DNA of 17,268 nt from Gemmatimonadaceae bacterium. GTDB taxonomy: Bacteria > Gemmatimonadota > Gemmatimonadetes > Gemmatimonadales > Gemmatimonadaceae. The notes beneath the pieces are model-generated. The model saw nothing but the letters and a program-made list of their open reading frames with translations. It was not told the origin of the DNA and made no database searches. Each line of letters begins with the position of its first letter. Position 1 is the first letter of the stretch. The stretch spans positions 1-17,268 of the forward strand of contig JANWKK010000137.1 in assembly GCA_025451425.1 (NCBI GenBank). Reading direction: 5' to 3'. Positions 1-7,249 of the stretch are shown here, one piece after another. The position numbers and the translations under genes are program-made.

Positions 1-1
1 C

Positions 2-868
2 GCGGAGAAGGAGCTCGCACGCACCGTCGTTATGGTCGACGTCGTCGAGGGCGTTCCGCAAGGGAAAGGACTGGATCAGTGGCAGTCGGCCCCCATCGAG
101 GGATTCGATTCGCGCGTCATCGGCACCAACGGCTACGACGAGACAAACGGATCGGATGTCGTCGTCATCACTGCCGGTATCGCTCGCAAGCCGGGCATGT
201 CTCGTGACGATTTGCTCAACACGAACGCAGGCATCCTCAAGGACGTGTCGCAGCAGATCAAGCGCAGCTCGCCGAACGCAATCATCATCGTCGTCTCCAA
301 TCCGCTCGACGTGATGTGCTATGTCGCGAAAGAAGTAACGGGCTTTCCGCGTGAGCGAGTGATCGGCATGGCCGGAGTGCTGGACACAGCACGCTATCGC
401 GCCTTTCTCGCCGAAGCGCTCGACGTCTCGGTGCGCGACATTCAAGCGATGGTGCTCGGCGGTCACGGCGACACCATGGTTCCTCTGATCAGTTATACCG
501 CGGTCAGCGGCATACCAGTCACGCAACTCCTCGAACGATCGCAGCTGGATGCCATTGTCGACCGCACGCGCAACGGTGGCGCGGAAATTGTGAAATACCT
601 GAAGACCGGTTCGGCGTACTATGCGCCGTCATCGGGCGCGGTACAGATGGTTGAGGCGATCGTGCACGATCAGAAGCGCGTCCTGCCCTGTGCGGCGTGG
701 CTCGAGGGTGAATACGGCATGAAGGGTCTGTTCCTGGGCGTGCCGTGCAAGCTCGGACGCCGCGGACTCGAGCGCGTGCTGGAGGTTCAGCTCACCGCCG
801 ACGAGCGAAGTGCGCTCGGTAAGAGTGCCGAGGCCGTGCGCGAGCCGATGAAAGCCGTGAAGCTCTGA
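2..868 (+). CDS. mdh: Malate dehydrogenase, LDH-like type (5' end outside window)
   Basis: Cytoplasmic NAD-dependent malate dehydrogenase, which interconverts malate and oxaloacetate in the citric acid cycle. The frame is open from base 2, so about 25-30 N-terminal residues, including the glycine-rich NAD loop, lie upstream. Visible are the acidic end of the second beta strand (VVMVDVVEG), the mobile substrate loop [17 protein letters not shown] with its arginines, the SNPLDVM strand, the Asp/Arg element VLDTARYR, and the catalytic histidine in GGHGDTMVP (His codon at 464-466). The Arg-rich loop favours malate over lactate dehydrogenase. The gene ends 21 bases before sdhC on the same strand, so it may be co-transcribed with sdhCAB; the gap holds no obvious promoter or terminator. 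Assignment is firm; only the start is missing. Confidence 0.96.
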   Translation, partial: AEKELARTVVMVDVVEGVPQGKGLDQWQSAPIEGFDSRVIGTNGYDETNGSDVVVITAGIARKPGMSRDDLLNTNAGILKDVSQQIKRSSPNAIIIVVSNPLDVMCYVAKEVTGFPRERVIGMAGVLDTARYRAFLAEALDVSVRDIQAMVLGGHGDTMVPLISYTAVSGIPVTQLLERSQLDAIVDRTRNGGAEIVKYLKTGSAYYAPSSGAVQMVEAIVHDQKRVLPCAAWLEGEYGMKGLFLGVPCKLGRRGLERVLEVQLTADERSALGKSAEAVREPMKAVKL

Positions 869-889
869 TCGTCGGAACGAACGCCGTCG

Positions 890-1570
890 ATGTGGTTCGT
901 TCAGTTTTATCGCTCGACGATCGGCAAGAAGATCATCATGGCCGCGACGGGGCTGATTGGAATCGCCTTCGTGATCGGCCACATGGCGGGCAATCTTCAA
1001 GCCTTCGTTGGGCCCGACAAGTTGAATGCCTATGGCGCGCTGCTGCATGGTCCGCTCGGTGAACTGCTCTGGGTCGTTCGCAGTGTCCTGATCGTCGCGG
1101 TCGTGTTGCACGTATTGATGGCGTATCAACTCACGATGCGGGCGCGCGCCGCGCGCCCCGTTGGCTATCAGAAGCGCGATCCGCAGGTGTCGACGTGGGC
1201 TTCGCGAACGATGCGGTGGGGCGGTGTGCTGCTCCTCGTCTTCATCATCCTGCACCTCCTGCATTTCACAACCGGCCAGGTCGATCCCGCGCATGCCTAT
1301 GGCGGCGTGGGCACCGATGGTCATCGCGACGTCTATGGCAATCTCGTCGCGAGCTTTCGCATCTGGTGGGTATCGGCGTTCTATATGTTGGCGATGATCT
1401 TTCTCGGCTTGCATCTCTACCATGGTGCATGGAGCTCAGTGCGTACGTTAGGCTACGCGAAGTCGTCGCCGCATCCGTTGCACCGACGCATTGCTCTTGT
1501 CGTCGCTGTCATTGTCTGGTTGGGGTTCACCGTCGTTCCGCTCGGCGTGCTCGTTGGCGTCATTCATTAG
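890..1570 (+). CDS. sdhC: Succinate dehydrogenase cytochrome b558 subunit
   Basis: Membrane anchor of complex II. It carries electrons from the SdhA/SdhB flavoprotein to quinone through haem b. The 226 residues contain about five hydrophobic helices (roughly 15-37, 58-82, 110-127, 160-178 and 200-225), the layout of the single-subunit b558 family as in Bacillus and epsilon-proteobacterial fumarate reductase, not the SdhC plus SdhD pair of E. coli. Intramembrane histidines suited to bind two haems are His31 (GHMAGN), His74, His122/His125 and His175/His178 (GLHLYHGAW). A di-haem anchor of this class is usually paired with menaquinone. The ATG at 890 is the natural start because the hydrophilic [14 protein letters not shown] leader matches the family; no strong ribosome site precedes it. 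The stop is 11 bases before sdhA. No separate sdhD was found. Confidence 0.95.
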   Translation: MWFVQFYRSTIGKKIIMAATGLIGIAFVIGHMAGNLQAFVGPDKLNAYGALLHGPLGELLWVVRSVLIVAVVLHVLMAYQLTMRARAARPVGYQKRDPQVSTWASRTMRWGGVLLLVFIILHLLHFTTGQVDPAHAYGGVGTDGHRDVYGNLVASFRIWWVSAFYMLAMIFLGLHLYHGAWSSVRTLGYAKSSPHPLHRRIALVVAVIVWLGFTVVPLGVLVGVIH

Positions 1571-1581
1571 CATATACTGAC

Positions 1582-3495
1582 ATGGAGCTCCGAGCGCGGG
1601 TCCCATCGGGACCGATCGAACGCAAGTGGGCGAAGCATTGCTTCGACATGAAGCTGGTGAACCCCGCGAACAAGAGGCGGTACACCGTGATCGTCGTCGG
1701 CACGGGCTTGGCCGGTGGCGCCGCGGCGGCGGCGCTGAGCGAGCTGGGATATCGCGTGAAGGCCTTCTGCTTTCAGGATTCGCCCCGTCGCGCGCATAGC
1801 GTCGCCGCGCAGGGAGGGATCAACGCGGCGAAGGACTACCAGAACGACGGCGATAGCATCTACCGCCTGTTCTACGACACGATCAAGGGCGGCGACTTTC
1901 GCTCGCGCGAGGCGAACGTGTACCGGCTCGCCGAGTTGAGCGTTCGCATAATCGATCAGTGCGTCGCCCAGGGCGTACCGTTCGCGCGTGAGTACGGTGG
2001 CCTTCTGGCTAATAGGTCATTCGGCGGCGCGCAGGTCTCGCGTACTTTTTACGCCAGAGGGCAGACAGGCCAGCAACTCCTGCTCGGTTGCTACCAGGCG
2101 TTGGAGAAGGAGGTCGCGAAGGGCAACATCACGATGTATCCGCGCACCGAAATGCTCGACATCATCGTCGTGAACGGCAAGGCGCGCGGGATCGTGACGC
2201 GGAACATGGTGACGGGGGACATCGAGGCACATCTCGCCGACGCCGTCATTCTCGGCACGGGTGGCTACGGCAACGTCTACTTCCTCTCGACGAACGCGAA
2301 GGGGTCGAACGCGACGGCGATCTGGCGCGCGTACCGTCGCGGCGCCGCGTTCGCCAATCCCTGCTTCACCCAAATTCACCCGACGTGCATTCCGGTGGCG
2401 GGCGAGTATCAGTCGAAGCTCACCCTGATGAGCGAGTCGCTCCGCAACGACGGACGCGTGTGGGTACCGAAGAAGCGCGGTGATAACAGAACACCTAACG
2501 CGATCTCCGAAAACGAAAGAGATTACTATCTCGAGCGGAAGTATCCGAGCTACGGGAATCTTTCACCACGCGACATCGCGTCGCGCGCGGCCAAGGAAGT
2601 CTGCGACGAAGGACGAGGCGTCGGACCGGGCGGCCGCGGCGTCTATCTCGATTTCTCCGACGCGATCAAGCGGCTCGGTGCCGATCGCATCGCTGAGCGA
2701 GATGGGAACCTCTTCGAGATGTACGAACGCATCACGGACGAGAATCCGTATCAGGTTCCGATGCGCATCTACCCGGCAGTCCATTACACGATGGGCGGAC
2801 TCTGGGTCGATTACAATTTGATGAGCACGAGTCCGGGGCTGCACGTGATCGGCGAAGCCAACTTCTCCGATCATGGTGCGAACCGACTCGGTGCGAGCGC
2901 CCTGATGCAGGGACTGGCCGACGGTTATTTCGTCATTCCGCTGACGATCGGTGATTACCTCGCGTCGTCGCGGCCGGAGCCTCTGAGCGCGGACAATCCT
3001 GAGGTGAAGGCGGCGATCGAATCGGTGCGCGAGCGAACCAAGCGCCTAACGTCGATCCGTGGAACACGATCTGCAACTTCGTTCCATCGCGAGCTTGGTA
3101 AGATCCTCTGGGAGTATTGTGGGATGGCGCGCAGCGCCGAGGGACTCAAGAAGGCCTTGCAGTTGATTCCCGCGCTGCGCGAAGAGTTCTGGAATGATCT
3201 GCTGGTGCCCGGCACCGGTCAGGAGCTCAACCAGGAGCTCGAGCGCGCGGGTCGTGTTGCCGATTTCCTCGAGCTCGCGGAGCTGATGTGCCTCGACGCC
3301 CTACAACGCGACGAATCATGCGGAGCACACTTCCGTATCGAGCATCAAACGCCGGACGGCGAGGCGCTCCGCCGCGACGACAAGTTTACGTACGTTTCGG
3401 CGTGGGAGTTTGCGGGCGACGGCAAATCGCCGATCCTGCACAAGGAGCCACTGCTGTTCGAGAATGTTGCATTGGCGACACGCAGCTACCGTTAA
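1582..3495 (+). CDS. sdhA: Succinate dehydrogenase flavoprotein subunit
   Basis: Catalytic subunit that oxidises succinate to fumarate with covalently bound FAD, on the cytoplasmic face of complex II; 637 residues. The FAD dinucleotide fold is at residues 36-57 (VVGTGLAGG). The FAD-linking histidine is His72 in [11 protein letters not shown]. The active site includes His266 (QIHPT), the proton-shuttling Arg330 (SPRDIASRA), His401 (VHYTMGG) and Arg435 ([10 protein letters not shown]). The helical and C-terminal domains are complete. The reading frame is open further upstream into sdhC, but the start at 1582 is chosen because [15 protein letters not shown] followed by [11 protein letters not shown] is the usual N-terminus of the Bacteroidota/Gemmatimonadota-like subfamily. 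No clear ribosome site precedes it. A 102-base repeat-bearing gap, not an overlap, separates it from sdhB. Confidence 0.96.
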   Translation: MELRARVPSGPIERKWAKHCFDMKLVNPANKRRYTVIVVGTGLAGGAAAAALSELGYRVKAFCFQDSPRRAHSVAAQGGINAAKDYQNDGDSIYRLFYDTIKGGDFRSREANVYRLAELSVRIIDQCVAQGVPFAREYGGLLANRSFGGAQVSRTFYARGQTGQQLLLGCYQALEKEVAKGNITMYPRTEMLDIIVVNGKARGIVTRNMVTGDIEAHLADAVILGTGGYGNVYFLSTNAKGSNATAIWRAYRRGAAFANPCFTQIHPTCIPVAGEYQSKLTLMSESLRNDGRVWVPKKRGDNRTPNAISENERDYYLERKYPSYGNLSPRDIASRAAKEVCDEGRGVGPGGRGVYLDFSDAIKRLGADRIAERDGNLFEMYERITDENPYQVPMRIYPAVHYTMGGLWVDYNLMSTSPGLHVIGEANFSDHGANRLGASALMQGLADGYFVIPLTIGDYLASSRPEPLSADNPEVKAAIESVRERTKRLTSIRGTRSATSFHRELGKILWEYCGMARSAEGLKKALQLIPALREEFWNDLLVPGTGQELNQELERAGRVADFLELAELMCLDALQRDESCGAHFRIEHQTPDGEALRRDDKFTYVSAWEFAGDGKSPILHKEPLLFENVALATRSYR

Positions 3496-3523
3496 GGGGC
3501 TAGGGGCTAGAGGTTAGGGGCGG
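3496..3523 (+). repeat. G-rich heptamer tandem array between sdhA and sdhB
   Basis: Directly after the sdhA stop come four 7-base units: GGGGCTA, GGGGCTA, GAGGTTA, GGGGCGG. The first two are identical and the others degenerate. The runs of four, four, two and four G could form a G-quadruplex in the coding-strand DNA or in the mRNA; that is inference. The rest of the gap (3524-3597) holds two imperfect copies of a GCGAGCG-rich word, near 3535-3557 and 3574-3593, and no recognisable ribosome site before the sdhB ATG. Confidence 0.7.
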
Positions 3524-3597
3524 TGAGAGAGTAGGAGCGAGCGCAACGCGCGAGCGACTTCAAATACACAAGCGGCGAGCGAAGCGAGCAAGCTTTA

Positions 3598-4371
3598 ATG
3601 AATCTTGAACTGCACGTGTGGCGACAGGCAGCGCCTGACGCGGAGGGTTCCTTCTTCACGTACCAGGCGAAGGATGTCAGTCCGGACATGTCCTTTCTCG
3701 AAATGCTCGACGTCGTGAACGAAGGCCTCGTCGCGAGTGCCAGCGAGCCGATCGCATTCGATTACGACTGTCGCGAGGGGATCTGCGGCTCGTGCGGGCT
3801 CGTGATCAATGGCATCGCGCATGGGCCGATGAAAGCGACGGCGACCTGTCAGCTGCATATGCGGCACTTCGAGGACGGTGAAGTCGTCTGGATCGAACCG
3901 TGGCGCGCGCGAGCGTTTCCAGTCGTGAAGGATCTCGTCGTCAATCGGGGCGCGCTCGATCGGATCGTCGCCGCGGGCGGTTTCATCAGTGTGAATACGG
4001 GGAGCGCGCCCGAAGCGAACTCGGTACCCGTGCCGAAGCAGGAGGCCGACGATGCGATGGACGCCGCGGCGTGCATCGGGTGCGGCGCGTGCGTCGCCGC
4101 ATGTCCGAATGGATCCGTCTCATTGTTCACCGCGGCGAAGATCTCGCACCTCGGGTTGCTACCGCAGGGTCAGCCGGAGCGAAACCGACGCGCGCTGCGC
4201 ATGGTTGCCCAGATGGACGCAGAGGGTTTTGGGCACTGTACACTCTTCGGTGAGTGCCAGGAGGCATGCCCGAAGGAAATCAGCATCGACACGATCGCGC
4301 GGATGAATCGTGACTACCTCCGCGCCAGCGTTATGCACCGCGGAGACAAGGCCGTAGCCGGTACAGGCTGA
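3598..4371 (+). CDS. sdhB: Succinate dehydrogenase iron-sulfur subunit
   Basis: Electron-transfer subunit of complex II that passes electrons from the SdhA flavin to the SdhC haem/quinone sites; 257 residues. All three clusters have their ligands: [2Fe-2S] at Cys58, Cys63, Cys66 and Cys84 ([10 protein letters not shown] then TCQLHMR), [4Fe-4S] at Cys159, Cys162, Cys165 and Cys169 ([12 protein letters not shown]), and [3Fe-4S] at Cys214, Cys220 and Cys224 ([12 protein letters not shown]). The long 17-residue spacing before the fourth ferredoxin cysteine and the CQLHMR motif fit the b558-associated subfamily and agree with the SdhC type. The start at 3598 aligns with the expected N-terminus. 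It is preceded by an AT-containing stretch (GCTTTA) but no clear Shine-Dalgarno sequence. It is the last recognisable complex II gene. Confidence 0.96.
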   Translation: MNLELHVWRQAAPDAEGSFFTYQAKDVSPDMSFLEMLDVVNEGLVASASEPIAFDYDCREGICGSCGLVINGIAHGPMKATATCQLHMRHFEDGEVVWIEPWRARAFPVVKDLVVNRGALDRIVAAGGFISVNTGSAPEANSVPVPKQEADDAMDAAACIGCGACVAACPNGSVSLFTAAKISHLGLLPQGQPERNRRALRMVAQMDAEGFGHCTLFGECQEACPKEISIDTIARMNRDYLRASVMHRGDKAVAGTG

Positions 4372-4373
4372 TT

Positions 4374-4395
4374 GGCGCGGTTGCTGCAACCGCCC
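4374..4395 (+). other. Hairpin after sdhB
   Basis: Two bases past the sdhB stop, GCGGTTG (4377-4383) and CAACCGC (4387-4393) form a perfect 7-bp stem with a CTG loop. Two more G-C pairs are possible across a one-base bulge. No T-run follows, so it is not a textbook intrinsic terminator. It could partly stop transcription or protect the 3' end of the sdh message. It lies just before the small membrane-protein gene. Confidence 0.45.
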
Positions 4396-4418
4396 TCGTG
4401 ACACCGAGCGAGGTGACC

Positions 4419-4667
4419 GTGGCGGAGCAACCTCGAGATAGATCCGAACGCAGCGCGCTCTCGAGCGACCCTGAGGCACAGCTCGGCGGCGCCGATTCAG
4501 TCCAGAAGACGACGTACGTGGTCGGGAAGGGCACTGATCCCACAGCGCGAAACGCTGGCCCGTCGGCGACCCTGTCGAGCCGAGGCGCACCGCTCGTCGT
4601 TGTGCTCGTGTTGATTGGGCTGATGGCTCTGGTCGCGCTCGCCTACCTCGTCGGAATCATCCGCTGA
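4419..4667 (+). CDS. Small single-pass membrane protein, unknown function
   Basis: I do not recognise this gene. About 82 residues are read from the GTG at 4419, which has GAGG at 4410-4413 five bases upstream. In-frame GTGs at 4398 (89 residues) and 4413 are alternatives without a better ribosome site. The first roughly 60 residues are hydrophilic, charged and low in complexity (Ser, Asp, Glu, Arg, Ala), probably disordered. Residues about 57-78 form one strongly hydrophobic helix (PLVVVLVLIGLMALVALAYL), ending in GIIR at the C-terminus. That topology suggests a tail-anchored protein with its N-terminus in the cytoplasm. It lies 47 bases after sdhB on the same strand, beyond a hairpin, and may be co-transcribed with complex II. 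An accessory or assembly role is only a guess. Short, Ala- and Val-rich open frames can arise by chance in GC-rich DNA, but the clean C-terminal helix argues for a real gene. Confidence 0.6.
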   Translation: MAEQPRDRSERSALSSDPEAQLGGADSVQKTTYVVGKGTDPTARNAGPSATLSSRGAPLVVVLVLIGLMALVALAYLVGIIR

Positions 4668-4674
4668 GTGAGCA

Positions 4675-4702
4675 GGACGCGGGATGTGGGACGCAGGGGT
4701 GC
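4675..4702 (+). repeat. Degenerate heptamer array between the small membrane gene and dcd
   Basis: In the 39-base gap between the convergent small gene and dcd, four units repeat with an exact 7-base step: GGACGCG, GGATGTG, GGACGCA, GGGGTGC. It is short and imperfect, so weak by itself. It is listed because the same periodicity occurs in the other repeat-bearing gaps of this window. No terminator hairpin is evident here. Confidence 0.4.
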
Positions 4703-4706
4703 CCGA

Positions 4707-5261
4707 TCACAGCTTCGGCAGCGTTACGCCTTGCTGACCTTGGTATTTGCCCTTCTTGTCTTTGTACGACACCGCCGGTTCTTCCTCGCCGCGGAAGAAC
4801 AAGACCTGCGCGATCCCTTCGTTCGCGTAAATCTTCGCGGGGAGTGGCGTGGTGTTCGAGATCTCGAGTGTGACGTAACCTTCCCACTCTGGCTCGAACG
4901 GCGTGACATTCGTGATGATGCCGCATCGCGCGTACGTGGACTTGCCGACCGTTACCGTGAGCACGTTCCGCGGAATGCGGAAGTACTCGACAGAGCGAGC
5001 GAGCGCGAAGGAGTTGGGCGGCACGATGCACACGTCGCCCTCGAACTCCACGAATGATTTTGGATCGAAGTTCTTCGGGTCGACAATGGAGTTGAGCACG
5101 TTGGTGAAGATCCGAAACTCACGCGCAACCCGCATATCGTAACCGTACGAGCTCACGCCGTACGAGATGACACCCGAGCGAACCTGACTGTGCTCGAAGG
5201 GCTCGATCATGCGCGCCTCGGCGGCCATGCGCGTGATCCAACGATCTGACATCAGAGACAT
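4707..5261 (-). CDS. dcd: dCTP deaminase
   Basis: Cytoplasmic enzyme that deaminates dCTP to dUTP, supplying precursor for dTMP synthesis; 184 residues, in line with the 180-195 of the family. The N-terminus [13 protein letters not shown] matches the usual MSIKSDKWIRRMA, which fixes the start at 5261. An in-frame TTG at 5333 would add 24 Arg/Thr/His-rich residues that are merely the translation of a heptamer array, so it is rejected. Family signatures include [15 protein letters not shown], the nucleotide-binding GKSTYARCG, the catalytic-glutamate segment [15 protein letters not shown], and [11 protein letters not shown]. The sequence is of the Pseudomonas-like Dcd subtype. It is the only gene on the minus strand, convergent with the small membrane gene and divergent from nuoA. 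No clear ribosome site or promoter was found for it. Confidence 0.95.
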   Translation of the reverse strand: MSLMSDRWITRMAAEARMIEPFEHSQVRSGVISYGVSSYGYDMRVAREFRIFTNVLNSIVDPKNFDPKSFVEFEGDVCIVPPNSFALARSVEYFRIPRNVLTVTVGKSTYARCGIITNVTPFEPEWEGYVTLEISNTTPLPAKIYANEGIAQVLFFRGEEEPAVSYKDKKGKYQGQQGVTLPKL

Positions 5262-5263
5262 AT

Positions 5264-5326
5264 GCGTGGAGCGTGTGACGTGACGCGTGGTGCGCGAAAT
5301 GTGGCGCGTTGCGCGTGAGGGCGGCG
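5264..5326 (+). repeat. Degenerate GCGTGGC heptamer array upstream of dcd
   Basis: Nine consecutive 7-base units can be read: GCGTGGA, GCGTGTG, ACGTGAC, GCGTGGT, GCGCGAA, ATGTGGC, GCGTTGC, GCGTGAG, GGCGGCG. The consensus is GCGTGGC. It starts directly upstream of the dcd start codon. The consensus is the reverse complement of the better-preserved array at 5409-5441, so the two form a large, imperfect inverted pair around 5327-5408. Confidence 0.65.
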
Positions 5327-5373
5327 GGACCAAGTGAGCGGACTAAGCTAGGGGAAGCCGATCGTGCGGCCAA

Positions 5374-5420
5374 GCGCGTGGCACAACATTTCCCCGCGGC
5401 ATTTTTCGCGCGCCACGCGC
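5374..5420. repeat. Perfect 9-bp inverted repeat in the dcd-nuoA gap
   Basis: GCGCGTGGC at 5374-5382 is perfectly complementary to GCCACGCGC at 5412-5420, with a 29-base loop. The right arm lies inside the GCCACGC array, so the left arm is effectively one stray unit in opposite orientation. It could extrude as a cruciform or fold as RNA if transcribed from the dcd side. Confidence 0.5.
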
Positions 5421-5441
5421 CACGCGCCACGCGCCACGCGC
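5409..5441 (+). repeat. Perfect CGCGCCA heptamer tandem array upstream of nuoA
   Basis: Four identical copies of CGCGCCA (5409-5436) are followed by a partial fifth, CGCGC (5437-5441). It ends 7 bases before the -35 element of the candidate nuo promoter. The perfect identity suggests recent expansion or ongoing slippage, unlike the decayed opposite-strand array at 5264-5326. Confidence 0.85.
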
Positions 5442-5448
5442 TTCGCCG

Positions 5449-5476
5449 TTGACACTGCGTCTCGGCCTCAGATAAC
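5449..5476 (+). promoter_or_regulatory. Candidate sigma-70 promoter of the nuo operon
   Basis: A perfect TTGACA at 5449-5454 is followed, after 16 bases, by GATAAC (5471-5476), which matches four of six positions of TATAAT. Transcription would begin near 5482-5485, leaving a leader of about 33-36 bases with GGGAG at 5510-5514 before the nuoA ATG at 5518. This is the only strong promoter-like match I found in the gap. Confidence 0.6.
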
Positions 5477-5489
5477 TTTCGCATACTTA

Positions 5490-5503
5490 GTGAAAGTTTT
5501 CAC
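5490..5503. promoter_or_regulatory. Dyad GTGAAA-GT-TTTCAC, candidate operator
   Basis: A 14-base inverted repeat with 6-base perfect arms and a 2-base centre lies just after the predicted transcription start and 14 bases before the nuoA ATG. The centre is too short for a stable RNA hairpin, so a dimeric repressor site is the likelier reading. No regulator is identifiable from the window. Confidence 0.45.
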
Positions 5504-5517
5504 GAAGTCGGGAGATT

Positions 5518-5925
5518 ATGGAACGCGCGTACGTACCGGTCCTGCTGCTTCTCGGATTCGTGGTATTCAATGCAGTGTTGATGTTGGGCGTGTCCGCGCT
5601 GACGTTGCGCGCGCGACCGACGCCGGTGAAGCAGACGGCGTACGAGTCCGGCATTCCGCCACTCGGTGACGCGCGTGAGCGCTTCTCCGTGAAATTCTAC
5701 ATGGTGGCGGTGCTGTTCATCATCTTCGACATCGAAACCGTGTTCATGATTCCGTGGGGCGCGTACTTCTGGCAGTTGTCGTGCGCGCGACCGATCACCG
5801 TCGGCGGCACATGTCCGGCGGGACAGGTTTCGTTTTTCGGTTTTACCGAGATGGTGGTGTTCATCGTGATCCTGCTCGTGGGCTTCGTCTACGTGTGGAA
5901 GAAGGGAGCGCTGCAATGGGATTGA
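5518..5925 (+). CDS. nuoA: NADH-quinone oxidoreductase subunit A
   Basis: Small membrane subunit of complex I, next to the quinone chamber; 135 residues. It has three hydrophobic helices (about 6-28, 59-80 and 108-127). The family's conserved loop is present: [19 protein letters not shown], followed by [19 protein letters not shown], whose acidic residues line the proposed entry to the proton path. The loop between helices 2 and 3 ([15 protein letters not shown]) carries two cysteines and is somewhat longer than in E. coli. The ATG at 5518 is preceded by GGGAG at 5510-5514. It is the first gene of the operon, behind the candidate promoter at 5449, and its 3' end overlaps nuoB by 10 bases. Confidence 0.95.
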   Translation: MERAYVPVLLLLGFVVFNAVLMLGVSALTLRARPTPVKQTAYESGIPPLGDARERFSVKFYMVAVLFIIFDIETVFMIPWGAYFWQLSCARPITVGGTCPAGQVSFFGFTEMVVFIVILLVGFVYVWKKGALQWD

Positions 5926-6539
5926 GCCCGCGACCGGACGTCGGCGCGACGCAAGTCGTCGGCGGTGGCGAGCCGTGGATTACGACGCGACTGGACTTTC
6001 TCGTGAACTGGGCGCGCGCGAACTCGCTGTGGCCGATGCCATTCGGCACCGCGTGCTGTGCGATCGAGTTCATGGCGACTGCGGCGAGTCGGTATGACCT
6101 CGCGCGCTTCGGTATGGAGCGGCAGAGCTTCTCGCCTCGTCAGGCAGACGTCCTGATCTGCGCGGGCCGCGTTCCGTTCAAGCTCGCGCCCGTGCTTCGG
6201 CGGATCTGGCAACAGATGCCGCAGCCGAAATGGTCGATCTCGATGGGCGCATGTGCGTCGAGCGGTGGCATGTTCGACAACTACGCTGTGGTGCAGGGCA
6301 TCGACACGATCATTCCCGTCGACGTGTACGTACCGGGATGTCCGCCGCGTCCGGAAGGATTGCTGGATGGCATTCTATTGCTGCAGAAGAAAGTGATGAA
6401 CGAGCGGGCCAAAGACAAAACACTGCGCAATGAGATGGAGCCGGATCCACGGAGCCAACTCTATATTCCGCCGTCGGTAATCGACGAAGTGTCCGAGCCG
6501 TTCGGCAATTCGGTGCACCAAACGCGCTCCGGCCTGTGA
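5916..6539 (+). CDS. nuoB: NADH-quinone oxidoreductase subunit B
   Basis: Carries the terminal iron-sulfur cluster N2 of complex I, which donates electrons to quinone; 207 residues. The N2 ligands are Cys47 and Cys48 ([11 protein letters not shown]), Cys113 (MGACASSGG) and Cys142 ([10 protein letters not shown]). The R59-Y60-D61 element and [16 protein letters not shown] match the family. The frame is open upstream through nuoA, but the ATG at 5916, with GGGAG at 5904-5908 seven bases upstream, gives the normal length. It overlaps the end of nuoA by 10 bases, and its stop codon overlaps the nuoC GTG, so translational coupling is likely. The C-terminal tail of about 45 residues after the N2 fold is typical of the longer bacterial forms. 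Confidence 0.96.
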   Translation: MGLSPRPDVGATQVVGGGEPWITTRLDFLVNWARANSLWPMPFGTACCAIEFMATAASRYDLARFGMERQSFSPRQADVLICAGRVPFKLAPVLRRIWQQMPQPKWSISMGACASSGGMFDNYAVVQGIDTIIPVDVYVPGCPPRPEGLLDGILLLQKKVMNERAKDKTLRNEMEPDPRSQLYIPPSVIDEVSEPFGNSVHQTRSGL

Positions 6540-7240
6540 GCACAAGCTTCAGTCCGGTCGTCGCGGGAAGCGCGCTTCCCAGCGACGCGCCAGCGCCCGC
6601 AACGCAGAAGAGCTTCGCGCATCGCGGCGGGACACCCAATCCGAGCGCCGCGGCGTTGCAGCAGCGCTTCGCCGCGGCAGTGCAGCGCATCGACGTCGTG
6701 TGGGGCGAGACGACCGTCGTGGTCGCCGGCGCGCAGCTGCTCGAGATCGTAGAGTGGCTGCACGACGATCCTAGCCAGCGCTACGACTATCTGTCGGACG
6801 TCACGGCGGTCGAGTTTCGCGATCTGGAGGAGCCGATCGAAGTCGTATGGCACCTCCGATCGCTCCCATATCGTCGGTTTCTCCGCCTCAAGGTGAAGCT
6901 CGCGAAAGGAACTCCGCTGGAGGTTCCGAGCGTGTGGAGCGTGTACCGCGGCGCCGATTGGCTCGAGCGAGAGTGCTACGACATGTTCGGCATTCGTTTC
7001 AGCGGTCATCCAGATCTGCGGCGACTCCTGATGTGGGAGCAATACAAGGAGGGCTATCCGCTCCGCAAAGACTTTCCGCTGCGCGGGCGATTCAGTCGCT
7101 CCGAGCAATTGCGTCAGGCGCTCGCCGCGAACCCCGAAGCGCGATACTCGAAGGAGGAATTGACAATCGCGCAGGCATTCGAGGATCTGCCTGACGACAT
7201 GCGGCGCCGTCTGGGCACGGGCGAGAAGACGGGAGAGTAG
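6536..7240 (+). CDS. nuoC: NADH-quinone oxidoreductase subunit C
   Basis: The 30-kDa-type peripheral-arm subunit, which packs against NuoD near the quinone site and holds no cofactor; 234 residues. The signature begins at residue 144 ([16 protein letters not shown]) and continues [21 protein letters not shown]. The first 35 or so residues are a Pro/Ala/Ser-rich leader not needed for the fold, and the tail after residue 185 is also an extension. The GTG at 6536 shares bases with the nuoB TGA (GTGA junction), supporting this start. NuoC and NuoD are separate proteins here, unlike the fused NuoCD of E. coli. Confidence 0.94.
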   Translation: MSTSFSPVVAGSALPSDAPAPATQKSFAHRGGTPNPSAAALQQRFAAAVQRIDVVWGETTVVVAGAQLLEIVEWLHDDPSQRYDYLSDVTAVEFRDLEEPIEVVWHLRSLPYRRFLRLKVKLAKGTPLEVPSVWSVYRGADWLERECYDMFGIRFSGHPDLRRLLMWEQYKEGYPLRKDFPLRGRFSRSEQLRQALAANPEARYSKEELTIAQAFEDLPDDMRRRLGTGEKTGE

Positions 7241-7249
7241 ACGGCAAAC

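Noticed and set aside
629..1423. Antisense open frame opposite the mdh end and sdhC
   Set aside because: Spans two unrelated real genes and the gap between them; low-complexity charged product.
1195..1581. Upstream extension of sdhA inside sdhC
   Set aside because: Would add 129 residues without similarity to SdhA, read out of frame through sdhC. The start at 1582 gives the family N-terminus.
4374..4395. Intrinsic terminator after sdhB
   Set aside because: A perfect stem exists but no T-run follows, so it is listed only as a hairpin.
5262..5333. N-terminal extension of dcd from a TTG at 5333
   Set aside because: The added residues are the translation of a heptamer array (repeating Thr-Arg-His). 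The conserved Dcd N-terminus begins at 5261.
5331..5400. Possible promoter for dcd on the minus strand (TTGGCC-17-TAGCTT)
   Set aside because: Matches only about half of each consensus element, no better than chance in this sequence.
5264..5441. CRISPR array
   Set aside because: The repeats are 7-base units in direct tandem, without spacers or cas genes.
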